From: Pegoplata infirma
Taxonomy: Eukaryota > Arthropoda > Insecta > Diptera > Anthomyiidae
Direction: 5' to 3'
Assembly (NCBI GenBank): GCA_963921195.1
Contig: OY992538.1
Location: 61,060,852-61,124,851, forward strand
DNA: 64,000 nucleotides
Below the pieces are notes generated by a model that saw nothing but the letters and a program-made list of their open reading frames with translations, was not told where the DNA came from and searched no databases. Numbering within the stretch: position 1 is the first letter of the stretch; each line of letters starts with the position of its first letter. The position numbers and the translations under genes are program-made. Below, one piece after another: positions 53,600-64,000 of this stretch.

Positions 53600-56590
53600 C
53601 TTCATCCCCAAAAATATGCAAGATCTGTTATTGCTTATTTTTTTCTGTATAAATTTGCTGTAATAACGACGATTAAATTTGCCTTTTGAGTGTGGTATTT
53701 GGCAAAAGTGCCAAACGTCACAATTTGTTGCCATATTTTAAGCATGCGCTCCCTAGATGTCAGTTGCAGAACGAAACTTGTTTTATATAGGGTGTTTCCA
53801 TTCCATGCATTTAGTTTGCTCCAAGTCAAAGAAAACATCTTAGACGGTATTTACACAATGCGTTTTTTCTTGCACGCCTTTTTTATCTGAGTTTTTTTTT
53901 TTGACGGCAATCGGGGGTGAGAAGCATAGAAACATTAAAACTTGATTTATTGCATATAAAAGTATAAAAATGTATAGTTTTGGTTAAAAAACATAAAGCA
54001 ATCAATCAGGAGTATTAAAAACAAGTCTAACGAGTATTTTTTGAGAAAATTTGTTTTAACGTTTTTCACAAAACCGAGTTGATGGCGCATAGGATAAAAC
54101 AATAATAAGCTGACGAATTATTGAATGCAGCTTGCTGGTACATTGTGAAGAAATAGAAAAATCAAAATTTAACACCACGTTTCCATACTATTTTGTACTG
54201 TTTTTTGTACAACTCTGTTTCGTTTTTGTTATCTTTTTTATACTTGTACGTAAACAGAAAATTTTAAATTTAGGCCCTAAATTTTAGGGATTGAAGATGA
54301 AGAAAAATTAATTATTTTCTGTTTTATTTTAAAATAAGCTAGAAATCTTTTAACCCGATTTACGTGCAATCACAATACAAGAGCTTATTTGGTATAAATG
54401 AATAATTTTATAAAGGTTAAATTTTCGTCCGCTTAATACGTAAGTAAATTTGAAGTTCATTCGTATTTCTGTGCAAAAAAAGTGTTTGGGCTGTCAAACA
54501 ATTTTTTCCTATATCGATTAAAACTATTTCTAATTGGAACAATGTTTTCGGCGTAAGACTAGAATACCGAAATGACTCAGTATATTATATATGGACAATT
54601 ATCATTATCTTTTTATACTTGTGATATTCTCTGGCTTAAGTCAAGTTTACGTCCATCTATCCAAATCTGATGAAACTTTAAGCATTGATTAAGGACTTCA
54701 TTCTGAGTCGGTGGTACTATGTCTTTTGCAATTTTTTTAAAAACCACTCAACGTATATAGTTGAATTAAAGCTCAAAATAAAGCTTATTTTAAGACCTTT
54801 ATTCTGGTATGCAAAAAGTTGGGTTTTGGCATAGTTGAGAGTGGGTAAATACCAATTTTAGAAAAGTAAAAAAAAAAAAAATTACGAAATTACTGATTTT
54901 TTGATTTTTCATAGATTATATGGTATGTATTTTATGAATCTAAATCAAAGCTAAGGTCAATACCTTTCCATTGACATATAATAATGTTCTGGAGTTTTTT
55001 TTAAATTATACCTTGTTTTTGCATTTAAATGTGAGTCGCTCGAGTTTTAATCAAAAAATTGACGTGGATGTAAATAAAAAAATATACATGGTTGAATTAA
55101 AGCTCATTGTATTACTTATTTCAATAACTTTTTTTTTAATGTGCAAAAAACCGAAGTTAAAAATTGGTGGCGCCAGACTCGGTAAGCACCTCTGAGCCTC
55201 CCATAAAGTAGCGAATTTATCACTGATTCCAACCGGGCAAAAGGCTTGATAAACGAAAAACTTAATTTAGCGAACCGCTAAACTAATTTCTGGTGTTTTA
55301 AAACAAAAGAATCTTTTTTTTATTAAGATGTCCTTAGATGCCCCTATTAAAAAGGGCCCGGCGACACTAATCAATAATTTTTATTTTTTTTTCGATTTCA
55401 GTGTGCCCCATAAACTTTAATTTTACCCATTTTTTATCAATGGAGAGGGGTTAACCTTAACTTTAATTTAGATCCATAAAATACTTACCATCCCAGGCAG
55501 AAAAATACATACGGGCCAGATCTGGCAAAGTATCTAATAAGGTAGTATTAATACTGACAAAGTACCTTATTTTTGGGTTTTTAGTACTTGCTAAATGATA
55601 ACACCATTTAGTAGTGGCAAAGTAATTTTTAAAGCGCTTTCCCTGTACTTTAAAAAGTACTATCCGAGAATTTTTAAAATAGCTTAACTAAAACAATCCA
55701 TTACACAGTTAAAAATGTATTTAATAAAATATTTTTTTATTTAATAATTTGTACATTAGAAATCTATTTTTTAATTTTTTCTATTTTAAATAAATTATAT
55801 ATTAATTACACAGCATGACAAAAGTGACCACTATTACAGAAAATAGGAGTTATGACCAACATTTCCATCTATTTGAGACATGCTGAGTCGAATGGTGTAC
55901 TCCGTTTTTCGATGCATGGTACAGTTTTCTTGACTTATAGCAATGTTTTTTATGCAAATTCAGTTTAAAGCTTTTCATCTTAAGCCATTAAATTCGCGAA
56001 TTTTTTGATTTTTCGAGGTTCTCGCGAAATAAACCTCTAAATTGGTATTTGATGAAAAAAAATTGCTTTTATTCTACGAATAGTGAACAAAAAACATCTA
56101 TGTGATATAGACCATCATGTTAAAAGTCGCGAAAAACTAAAATGGTATGTGCACTGCACATATTATAAATCATAGAAAGCAACATTGATCAAAAGTAAAT
56201 GTTAGCTAATTCCGCGGTGTTTTTCCGTTTTCGCTTTTTTGTAAGGCACATCCAGGTTGCTTATAGAAATTGGTCGGTGAAAAGCGCCTTTTGTAGTCTC
56301 TTTAGAGCTCTAAAAAATTAGCGTTCATCCAGGTTTTCCGTGTTTTTAATTTTTTGATACTCTTTTATTAAATGCTTATAAAAAATCCTATACTACTAAA
56401 AAAATGTGCCACGAAAAAAATTGATTTTTTTTTTTAATATGAAAAGTTATTGATAATTGTCCATCTATATATTACAATGACAGTTTTTACATCAAAATAT
56501 CATTCATAACAACTATGTTTTGATTATCACAACTAAGTATTTGTTAGTAATCAAAATTCTGTTTACTTTTCTGTTCACAAATATTTAGAA
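53600..56590. other. no recognised feature over 3 kb
   Basis: A+T-rich with few dispersed repeats. GGTTGAATTAAAGCTCA occurs at 55090 and nearly at 54760 in the same direction, about 330 bp apart, so part may be an old direct duplication. CCCAGGCAGAAAAATAC near 55494 looks like a MITE end without partner. No gene is identified. Confidence 0.4.
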
Positions 56591-56593
56591 AAT

Positions 56594-56670
56594 ATGATTA
56601 CAACTAATGCCAATGATTAGAACTAATGACAATGATTAGAACTAATGCCAATGATTACACAATAATAAAA
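56594..56670 (+). repeat. 20-bp tandem repeat (CAATGATTAGAACTAATGAC)
   Basis: About four units with C/A variation (AACTAATGCCAATGATTAGA). A related unit, ACTAATGACAAA, follows at 56690. Confidence 0.75.
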
Positions 56671-56819
56671 ACCATTATCATTGATACAACTAATGACAAA
56701 AATTTCATTGGTATTTATTTAATTTTAATGCCAATGAAATATTAATAAGTCAACTTATGAAATATTCCTATGTATGTCACACTAGGGTGGCTAGTTTTTA
56801 AACTTTTCTCTCTGATCAA

Positions 56820-57154
56820 ATTATAATACCCCTAGTTTCACCTTAAATTCACTTGTTGAAAAGCCGTTAAACATGTTTCAAAAACATTGGTTAGTCACAA
56901 AAATATTTTACAACGAATTTTTGTCACTCAAAAATATTTTTACACTAAAAAAAATACACTAAAAAAAAAAATTTAGTAATTTATTTTTTTTTTTTCAAAA
57001 ATTACTAAAAAAAAAATTTTTTACACAAAATAAAATATTTCTAATCAAAAATTAAAATTTTTTCACGTTAGCAAATTTACTATCACTTAAAAAGGGCATT
57101 GTGGAGGGTATTCATAGATTCGGCCAAGTCGAATTTAACATTTCTACTTGTTTT
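56820..57154 (+). mobile_element. DINE-1-like element, 3' half
   Basis: TAATACCCCTAGTTTCACC, TTTTTGTCACTCAAAAATATT, AAAGGGCATTGTGGAGGGTA, GATTCGGCCAAGTCGAATTT, ACTTGTTTTT (motifs shortened). It ends about 100 bp before the transposase start codon, so the original 5' part of the transposase gene may be displaced or lost. Confidence 0.8.
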
Positions 57155-57256
57155 TTGTTTTTTTTTTTTATTCTATGGCACACATCTTAATTGAATTACT
57201 TCTTACTAATTTGCTTTATTTTTTTTATAAATAGGTATATAATTATAACATCAAAA

Positions 57257-59740
57257 ATGGCGGAATGTTTTGTTTGCAAAACTTTTTTTACTGATTACAA
57301 AGAGTTTTTTAAACATTTCAAAAATCATTACATTTCACAATATAGTTATTTTTATTGCATAGAGTGTCAAAATAAGTCATTTTCCTCAATTGATCCTTTT
57401 AGAACACACATAAAAAAATTTCATTTCCATCACAGAACGGATGTTGATTCAAACCCTATCTCTCAAACCTTATCCACCAACCCTATTTCTGAACAACTTT
57501 CTAGTTCCAATGATTTTAACCCAACCCCTCAACCATCAGAAACTTCTACTTCAGATAATACACAAAGTCCCCATATGAATTGTTCATTTACGGAAAATAT
57601 ACAACCGAGAAAGTTGAACGAATCGGCACTAAAATTTGTTTTAGCATTATTTGCAAAAAATAATATAAACAGGAAAGACGTGTTCGATATAATTGATTCT
57701 ATTAAAACTCTTATATTGGCCGAAATTGTTAATGTTATAAAATCTAATATTTTACCATTTATAAATGTTGAAAATCAAATAAATTTGTTGGATTTGTTAT
57801 TCAACATTTCAAATTTATTTAAAGACGTAGATACAGAATTTAAATTGCAGAATAATTTGTATTCACTCAATTTATTAAAACCAATAGAGGAAGTTACTTT
57901 TTCAAATGAAATACAACCTTCACATAGTCGAGGAGAATTTGTTCTTAAGAACCTTAAGAAAAAAGGTATTATATTTCCTATAGATTTTTATATTACAAAA
58001 ATTTTTGAAAGGGACAATTTAATCGATTCTTCAATTAAGCAAATAGAAAATCTTCTTCATGAAAATAATATAGAAAATTTTGTACAAGGCGATGTATGGC
58101 GGAACAAATTAGATATGTTTCCTAATAATCAAAAAGTTATACCATATTTTCTTTATACGGATGACCTTCAAATCAATAACGCTCTAGGTTCCCACACATC
58201 TTCAATATGTGCTTTCTATATGTCATTTCCGACAATACCAAACTGTAACAAAATTGATAATATTATTCTAGCAGCTTTAGTTGAAAGTAGTGACATTAAA
58301 TCTTTAGGAAATCATGTTTGTCTTCACGACCTAATAAATGCATTAATTGGTTTAGAAGTAAATGGCATAGATTTTATTTTAAACGGGGAAATTGTAAACG
58401 TAAAGTTTGTTCTTGGATTGATTTTAGGAGATAATTTAGCTCTAAATTCAATATTAGACTGCAATAAAAGTTTTAACGCGCAATCATACTGTCGATTCTG
58501 CACGGTAAAAAGAGATGACGCTGTAAAATTATGCGTTGAAATACCAGAGAGTTTAAGAAACAAGCATAATTATACACTGGACATCGAAAAAAATGATTCT
58601 CAAAGTACAGGATTGAAATGCGAAACTATTCTAAACCAAATTCCATCTTTCCATTTTACGGACAATCGGGTAGTCGATATCATGCATGATCTTTTTGAAG
58701 GGGTGTTTGAGTATGATATTTGCAATATTATTGTTAGTTTAATAGAAAAAAGCAAATCCATTAGAATTGATGACCATCACAAATTTTCTCTAGTAACTCT
58801 TAACTTAAGGAAGAAAAATTTTAATTACGGGACTATAGAAATAGGAAATACCTCACCCGAAATTACTCTTGCAAGACTACAGACATACAACCTCAACATG
58901 TCGGCAAGAGAATGCTGGACATTCATTCATTTTTTTCCATTAATGTTTTACGACCTTGTTGATAATGATACGGATGAATGGACGTTTATTTGTGTCGTAG
59001 TTCGTTTATTGGATTTGGTGTTATATATATCCCATAATGATGTCAGTATAAATTTGTTAAGAAATACTATAAACGAACATAACGCAATGTACATTCAATT
59101 ATATGGGGACACACTTAAACCGAAACACCACTTTCTTACCCATTATCCAACCATTTTAAAATCTTCTGGTCCTCTGAAACATTTATCGAATTTTATGTTT
59201 GAAGCCAAGCATAAGGAAATTAAATCTTATGCGAATGTTACAAACAGCCGAAGGCGTTTTATTCTTTCCGCAGCAATTAAATTTCAGTTCAAGTTTGCTA
59301 GTAAAATGTTGTTGAGTGAAAGTAGTTGCAAGGAAGTAATTTTTAATGATTTTGAAAAAGTAAGTTCTAAATATTTGGAAATAATTTTAAACTGCGAACT
59401 TTTAAATAATGTAGATTTTATAACATTAAATACAATTTCTTATAAAGGAACAATTTATAAAAATGGGTTTTATGTTGCGAAACTGAGGTCTGAAAGAAAC
59501 TTAGACGGTTATGAAATTAAAGAAATTATATACACTGCAACAAACTCAAAGGTTTTTTTGATTTGCGAAAAACAATTTTATTTAAATTTTGACAATAAAA
59601 TTGTTGGATACTTTGTTCAACAAATCCCCAATCCTCAAATCGCTATTTTTTCTATTAACGATTTTGTATCATTTCCTTTTAACATCACAACTTTATTTAA
59701 TGGTAATAAAGCTGCAAGAATAAAGAAATTTAATTTATAA
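57257..59740 (+). CDS. transposase-like protein with two N-terminal C2H2 fingers (EnSpm/CACTA-like)
   Basis: An intact 827-codon frame, by far the longest here. The ATG at 57257 is chosen because upstream in-frame codons have no ATG and a splice-acceptor-like T-rich ...ATAAATAG lies at 57234. Residues 4-24 (CFVCKTFF...HFKNH) and 34-56 (CIEC...HIKKFH) are two C2H2-type fingers. A Ser/Thr/Pro/Asn-rich linker follows to about residue 120. The core has YTDDLQINNALGSHT (about 300), LGLILGDNLALNSIL (D392), CRFC (C412/C415), FHFTDNRVVDIMHDLFEGVF (D474, D478), PKHHFLTHYP (622-631) and MFEAKHKEIK (E649). This order is that of a large animal transposase group I know as EnSpm/CACTA-like (CMC). D302/303 or D392, D474 or D478, and E649 are plausible catalytic acids (inference). 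No stop or frameshift, so it may be active or was until recently. Terminal inverted repeats were not found around it. Confidence 0.8.
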   Translation: MAECFVCKTFFTDYKEFFKHFKNHYISQYSYFYCIECQNKSFSSIDPFRTHIKKFHFHHRTDVDSNPISQTLSTNPISEQLSSSNDFNPTPQPSETSTSDNTQSPHMNCSFTENIQPRKLNESALKFVLALFAKNNINRKDVFDIIDSIKTLILAEIVNVIKSNILPFINVENQINLLDLLFNISNLFKDVDTEFKLQNNLYSLNLLKPIEEVTFSNEIQPSHSRGEFVLKNLKKKGIIFPIDFYITKIFERDNLIDSSIKQIENLLHENNIENFVQGDVWRNKLDMFPNNQKVIPYFLYTDDLQINNALGSHTSSICAFYMSFPTIPNCNKIDNIILAALVESSDIKSLGNHVCLHDLINALIGLEVNGIDFILNGEIVNVKFVLGLILGDNLALNSILDCNKSFNAQSYCRFCTVKRDDAVKLCVEIPESLRNKHNYTLDIEKNDSQSTGLKCETILNQIPSFHFTDNRVVDIMHDLFEGVFEYDICNIIVSLIEKSKSIRIDDHHKFSLVTLNLRKKNFNYGTIEIGNTSPEITLARLQTYNLNMSARECWTFIHFFPLMFYDLVDNDTDEWTFICVVVRLLDLVLYISHNDVSINLLRNTINEHNAMYIQLYGDTLKPKHHFLTHYPTILKSSGPLKHLSNFMFEAKHKEIKSYANVTNSRRRFILSAAIKFQFKFASKMLLSESSCKEVIFNDFEKVSSKYLEIILNCELLNNVDFITLNTISYKGTIYKNGFYVAKLRSERNLDGYEIKEIIYTATNSKVFLICEKQFYLNFDNKIVGYFVQQIPNPQIAIFSINDFVSFPFNITTLFNGNKAARIKKFNL

Positions 59741-59770
59741 GCAGTTGCGCAAACATACATCCGCCATTCA

Positions 59771-59872
59771 ATGGAGGATCCTAAAAACACCGAAACCGAA
59801 TTTTCCAATTTGATAAAACAAATTGATGAAAAAAACTTTGCATACGTGATGCCGCTTATAACAAGTAAGTAA
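59771..59872 (+). CDS. possible first exon of a second transposon gene
   Basis: 30 bp after the transposase stop, ATG starts MEDPKNTETEFSNLIKQIDE and continues to MPLITSK and a stop at 59870. A strong splice donor (A|GTAAGT, GT at 59865) lies just before the stop, so this may be exon 1 of a longer protein whose next exons are lost: a Harbinger-like MITE begins at 59965. Transposons of the CACTA group often carry a second gene, which makes this plausible. The piece is short and the product is not recognised. Confidence 0.35.
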   Translation: MEDPKNTETEFSNLIKQIDEKNFAYVMPLITSK

Positions 59873-59964
59873 CACATATTAGTAGAAAATATTGACACAA
59901 CAAAAACAAAACAATTTACAAAAAAAAAAAATAAGTTGGTAAATACCTATTCTTAAATAACTTA

Positions 59965-61000
59965 CACGGACATTCTCCCTGGTGCCACCCTTCGATCGTC
60001 CTGAAATTTGGATATGTTGTTCAGAAAAAAAATATATTAGACACGTATTTCGTTTTTATGGCAGTCGATTTGTATCCCAGCAAAACTTTGATTACCAAAT
60101 AAGGTATAAAATAAGGTATAGGATCTCTTATTTTATACATTGCAGCATTGATGATTTTAACATGGGATGAGACTCAAAGTAATGCATACCAGTAATGTAT
60201 AAAATATAGCATACCAGAACGTCATATATAAGGCGTTACGAGTAGTGAACAAGTAACGATGTATTAAATTTACTCACGTGATTGTAAGTGCGTAGAAAAA
60301 TATGCTTGTGAGTGAGTGTCCGTGATTCAAAAATTCCTGTCGTGAACCCATCTCTAGTTTAAACTTATGCATTTTTGAATAAAATATTTATTTTTTTATG
60401 TTATTATAATGCATTATGTATTCAATTACAAATAATGCATTATTTCAAATTTTGAAATAATACATAATGTAACCAAATATAAGTCATTCATGATTTAATG
60501 TTTAGAAATAATAAATAATAAATAAATTTTTTCCAATAATCATGCATTACGTAACAAATTATTAGTAAAGCATTATTTTTCACTTTAAAATAATACGTTG
60601 TGGAACAAATGTTTGGTAAGACATCATAAAATAATGCTACAAATAAGGTATATACATTACCTGGTAATGTGTTATATAATCACCACGCATTACCAAAGTT
60701 TTGCTGGGATGGGAGTAGTTCATCTTTTTCCATTTTTTACGATTTACGCCTATTAAGTCATAACTAACATAGACATATTCGGTATAAGATTAAAGGTATA
60801 TAAAATACCTATCTCGTGGTGCTAATAACGTGCCTACAATTAAAATATTATTTGATTTACATATTAACAAAAATGTCTTAAAATTTTTGTATTTTAATCA
60901 ATATGTCGAAAAGCTGTGCATGTTTTAACACATTCTTTGCACATAGAAATAGGTTTTCCAAATACCTTTCATTTGATGTACTACATACCTTGGATAATAA
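59965..61000 (+). mobile_element. Harbinger-like MITE, diverged, split by a CCCAGCAAAAC MITE
   Basis: It starts TTA-CACGGACATTCTCCCTGG and TGCCACCCTTCGATCGTC, breaks at 60075 and resumes at 60709 with TTTTACGATTTACGCCTATT, TACCTATCTCGTGGTGCTAA and AGGTTTTCCAAATACCTTTC. The right end is missing. It is the most diverged copy in the window. Confidence 0.75.
60076..60708. mobile_element. CCCAGCAAAAC MITE, internally shortened copy
   Basis: CCCAGCAAAACTTTGATTAC to TACCAAAGTTTTGCTGGG, AT on both sides; removal restores TCGATTTGTATGGGAG of the Harbinger-like host. About 100 bp shorter than the copies at 21.4-22.9 kb because of a deletion around 60185. Confidence 0.85.
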
Positions 61001-61004
61001 AGGA

Positions 61005-61454
61005 GTGTAAGTGAGTGTGAGTCAAAATCCACTCACGCGCCCATCTCTACTCCCAAACACAACACGAATCCGACATCAGAAAAATTGTATCAAATCGACT
61101 TCCCTAGATATAGGTATTATCAATTTTTATGGACCAAGGGGAAAATAAACAAATTTATTATAATTTTGTGCACTTAAAGCTATGTTTACATCATTCCACT
61201 GAGTTTTAAGACTTGTCAAAAAGTCGTGCGGTTATCTGATTTTGCTGGCAGTCCAAAAAGACGTCATTTTATGAAGTATTTCAAAAGATGACTATAGTTG
61301 TGTTCCAGAACGTTACTGCGGGTACCCAAACCAGCCTGAAAAGCGTTTCCGTACGCAAAAATTGGGAAAAATTAATAAATTTTTAATATCCACCCCCACA
61401 AAAATAGGCGGCCCAACAAACCGACATTTTCTAATTCCCTGGGTCGAAGTGCAG
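61005..61454. other. CACTCACGC element end, then unassigned sequence
   Basis: 61006-61052 is the inverse of the start of the 49754 element (GTGAGTGTGAGTCAAAATCC, CCCATCTCT). From 61053 to 61454 I see no feature. Confidence 0.5.
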
Positions 61455-63955
61455 GAAAAATGTCTCAGAATCTGAGACTTTTTCTATAGGAAAAATGTCT
61501 CAGAATCTGAGACTTTTTCTATTGGAAAAATGTCTCAGAATCTGAGACTTTTTCTATAGGAAAAATGTCTCACAATCTAAGACTTTTTCTATAGGAAAAA
61601 TGGCTCAGAATCTGAGACTTTTTCTATAGCAAAAATGTCTCAGAATCTGAGACTTTTTTTATAGGAAAAATGTCTCAGAATCTGAGACTTTTTCTATAGG
61701 AAAAATGTCTCAGAATCTGAGACTTTTTCTATAGGAAAAATGTCTCAGAAAAAAAAGTCTCTTTCTATAGGAAAAATGTCTCAAAAAAAAAAGTCTCAGA
61801 TTCTGAAACATTTTTCCTATAGAAAAAGTCTCAGATTCTGAGATATTTTTCCTATAGGAAAAATCTGACACTTTTTCTATAGGAAAAATGTCTCACAATC
61901 TAAGACTTTTTCTATAGGAAAAATGGCTCAGAATCTGAGACTTTTTCTATAGCAAAAATGTCTCAGAATCTGAGACTTTTTCTATAGGAAAAATGTCTCA
62001 GAATCTGAGACTTTTTCTATAGGAAAAATGTCTCAGAATCTGAGACTTTTTTTATACGAAAAATGTCTCAGAATCTCAGACTTTTTCTATAGGAAAAATG
62101 TCTTAAAATTTGAGACTTTTTTTATAGGAAAAATTTCTCAGAATCTGAGACTTTTTTTTATAGGAAAAATGTATCAGAATCTGAGACTTTTTCCAATAGA
62201 AAAAGTCTCAGATTCTGAGACATTTTTCCTATAGAAAAAGTCTCAGGTTCTGAGACATTTTTCCTATAAAAAAAGTCTCAGATTCTGAGAAATTTTTCCT
62301 ATAAAAAAAGTCTCAAATTTTAAGACATTTTTCCTATAGAAAAAGTCTGAGATTCTGAGACATTTTTCGTATAAAAAAAGTCTCAGATTCTGAGACATTT
62401 TTCCTATAGAAAAAGTCTCAGATTCTGAGACATTTTTCCTATAGAAAAAGTCTCAGATTCTGAGACATTTTTGCTATAGAAAAAGTCTCAGATTCTGAGC
62501 CATTTTTCCTATAGAAAAAGTCTTAGATTGTGAGACATTTTTCCTATAGAAAAAGTGTCAGATTCTGAGACATTTTTCCAATAGAAAAAGTCTCAGATTC
62601 TGAGACATTTTTCCTATAGAAAAAGTCTCAGATTCTGAGACATTTTTCCTATAGGAAAAATCTAATACTTTTTCTATAGGAAAAATGGCTCAGAATCTGA
62701 GACTTGTTCTATAGCAAAAATGTCTCAGAATCTGACACTTTTTCTATAGGAAAAATGTCTCAGAATTTGAGACTTTTTTTATAGAAAAAATGTGTCAGAA
62801 TTTGAGACTTTTTCTATAGGACATCTGAGACTTTTTCTCTAGAAAAAGTCTCAGATTCTGAGACATTTTTCCTATAGAAAAAGTCTCAGATTCTGAGACA
62901 TTTTTCCTATAGGAAAAATCTAAGCCTTTTTGTATAGGAAAAATGGCTCAGAACCTGAGACTTGTTCTATAGCAAAAATGTCTCAGAATCTGACACTTTT
63001 TCTATAGGAAAAATGTCTCAGAATCTGAGACTTTTTCTATAGGAAAAATGTCTCAGAATCTGAGACTTTTTTTATACGAAAAATGTCTCAGAATCTGAGA
63101 CTTTTTCTATAGGAAAAATGTCTCAGAATCTGAGACTTTTTTTTATAGGAAAAATGTATCAGAATCTGAGACTTTTTCCAATAGAAAAAGTCTCAGATTC
63201 TGAGACATTTTTCCTATAGAAAAAGTCTCAGGTTCTGAGACATTTTTCCTATAAAAAAACTCTCAGATTCTGAGAAATTTTTCTTATAAAAAAAGTCTCA
63301 GATTCTGAGACATTTTTCCTATAGAAAAAGTCTCAGATTCTGAGACATTTTTCGTATAAAAAAAGTCTCAGATTCTGAGACATTTTTCCTATAAAAAAAG
63401 TCTCAGATTCTGAGACATTTTTCCTATAGAAAAAGTCTCAGATTCTGAGACATTTTTCCTATAGAAAAAGTGTCAGATTCTGAGACATTTTTCCTATAGA
63501 AAAAGTCTCAGATTCTGAGACATTTTTTCTATAGAAAAAGTCTCAGATTCTGAGACATTTTTCTTATAGAAAAAGTCTCAGAATCTGAGACTTTTTTATA
63601 GAATCTGAGACATTTTTCCTATAGAAAAAGTCTCAGTTTCTGAGACATTTTTCCCATAGAAAAAGTCTCAGTTTGTGAGACATTTTTCCTATTGAAAAAG
63701 TCTCAATTTCTGAGACATTTTTCCTATAGAAAAAGTCTCAGATTCTAAGACATTTTTTCTATAGAAAAAGTCTCAGATGCTGAGACACTTTTTCTGTAGA
63801 AAAAATGTCTCAGATGCTGAGACACTTTTCCTATAGAAAAAGTCTACTAGAATCTGAAATTTTTTCTATTCAAAAAATGTTTCATAATCTAAGAAATTTT
63901 CTAAAGGAAAAATTTCTTAGAATCTGACAGTTTTTCTATTGAAACAATGTCTACA
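61455..63955. repeat. 2.5 kb satellite of ~35-bp palindromic monomers in alternating orientation
   Basis: About 70 monomers. One orientation reads AAAAATGTCTCAGAATCTGA then GACTTTTTCTATAGG; the other is its complement. Each monomer has a dyad CTCAGAATCTGAG and another at the joint (CTATAG). Orientation flips several times: near 61795, 61860, 62180, 62655, 62835, 62915 and 63180, with mixed units after 63585. Blocks near 62655-62760 and 62910-63010 share rare variants (GACTTGTTCTATAGC), so larger segments were duplicated too. Monomers decay after 63780. Short arrays of the same family lie at 6610, 38559 and 47060. Open frames inside are periodicity artefacts. Confidence 0.9.
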
Positions 63956-64000
63956 ATTTACCAACATTAAGCTCTCTATTGAAATTGTTTGGACTTCTTA

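Noticed and set aside
57191..57256. 22-residue N-terminal extension of the transposase frame
   Set aside because: The first codon would be TTG, and the segment contains an intron-like acceptor; the ATG at 57257 followed by the zinc finger is the better start.
57257..59740. Assignment of the transposase to hAT or piggyBac
   Set aside because: It lacks the hAT dimerisation motif at the C-terminus and the piggyBac DDD pattern; DIMHDLFEG and the FEAKHK blocks point to the EnSpm/CACTA-like group.
62028..62234. Open frame SQNLRLF.. in the satellite
   Set aside because: Produced by the 35-bp periodicity; neighbouring monomers break it.
61455..63955. CRISPR-like array of regularly spaced palindromes
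   Set aside because: There are no unique spacers, monomers are contiguous, and the genome is an insect's; it is a satellite.

Overview
The window looks like repeat-dense, non-genic DNA from an insect nuclear genome, most probably a calyptrate fly. The base composition is strongly A+T. There is no bacterial-style gene packing. The most frequent repeat has the layout of the Drosophila DINE-1/INE-1 (Helentron-type) family: a short hairpin built on ATACCCTCCACT, the phrase GACCCCATAAAGTATATA, a variable TCCGTCTG microsatellite, and a 3' hairpin TTCGGCAAGGCCGAA before ACTTGTTTTT. Family names come from memory of terminal motifs and target-site duplications (TSDs); no database was searched. I see no convincing conserved host gene. 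Every long open frame belongs to a transposable element or is an artefact of tandem repeats.

Layout. 1-9 kb: the end of a CCCAGCAAAAC MITE, then three large fold-back elements (546-2635, 3904-5129, 7038-8257), a PIF/Harbinger-like MITE (2972-3588) and a TA-MITE carrying a tRNA-like segment. 9-13 kb: a 2.5 kb hAT-type element with a perfect 8-bp TSD, holding an inverted pair of decayed Tc1-like transposase fragments. 13-19 kb: two TA-MITEs (one with a coding-like exon), a tRNA-derived SINE with a 16-bp TSD, and a set of nested insertions (14947-18377). 19-29 kb: DINE-like copies broken by a piggyBac-like MITE, two CCCAGCAAAAC MITEs, a 1.7 kb fold-back, a TCGTGAAC-type element and Harbinger-like MITEs. 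30-38 kb: the 3' half of a LINE with an intact RNase H active site, a CCCGAGT MITE with internal tandem repeats, a Helitron helicase N-terminal fragment inside a palindrome, an ORF1-only LINE derivative and a Helitron-type 3' end. 39-46 kb: DINE-like copies invaded by a fold-back element built of 20/21-bp tandem repeats and by a Transib-like element. 46-57 kb: a second hAT-type element, a small hAT MITE, and long stretches where I recognise little. 57-61 kb: an intact 827-codon transposase-like gene with two N-terminal zinc fingers, most like animal EnSpm/CACTA (CMC) transposases. 61.4-64 kb: a 2.5 kb satellite of about 35-bp self-complementary monomers in blocks of alternating orientation.

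Interactions. The window is best read as a fossil record of successive insertions. Removing each element at its TSD often restores a recognisable older repeat, which gives relative ages. At least seven transposition mechanisms are represented (TA, TNA, TTAA, 5-bp, 8-bp and 2-bp TSD classes, plus target-primed LINE/SINE insertion). The most notable items are the intact transposase gene, the TA-target fold-back group that shares a terminal motif but carries diverse arms, the Transib-like element whose end reads as a recombination-signal heptamer, and the palindromic satellite.
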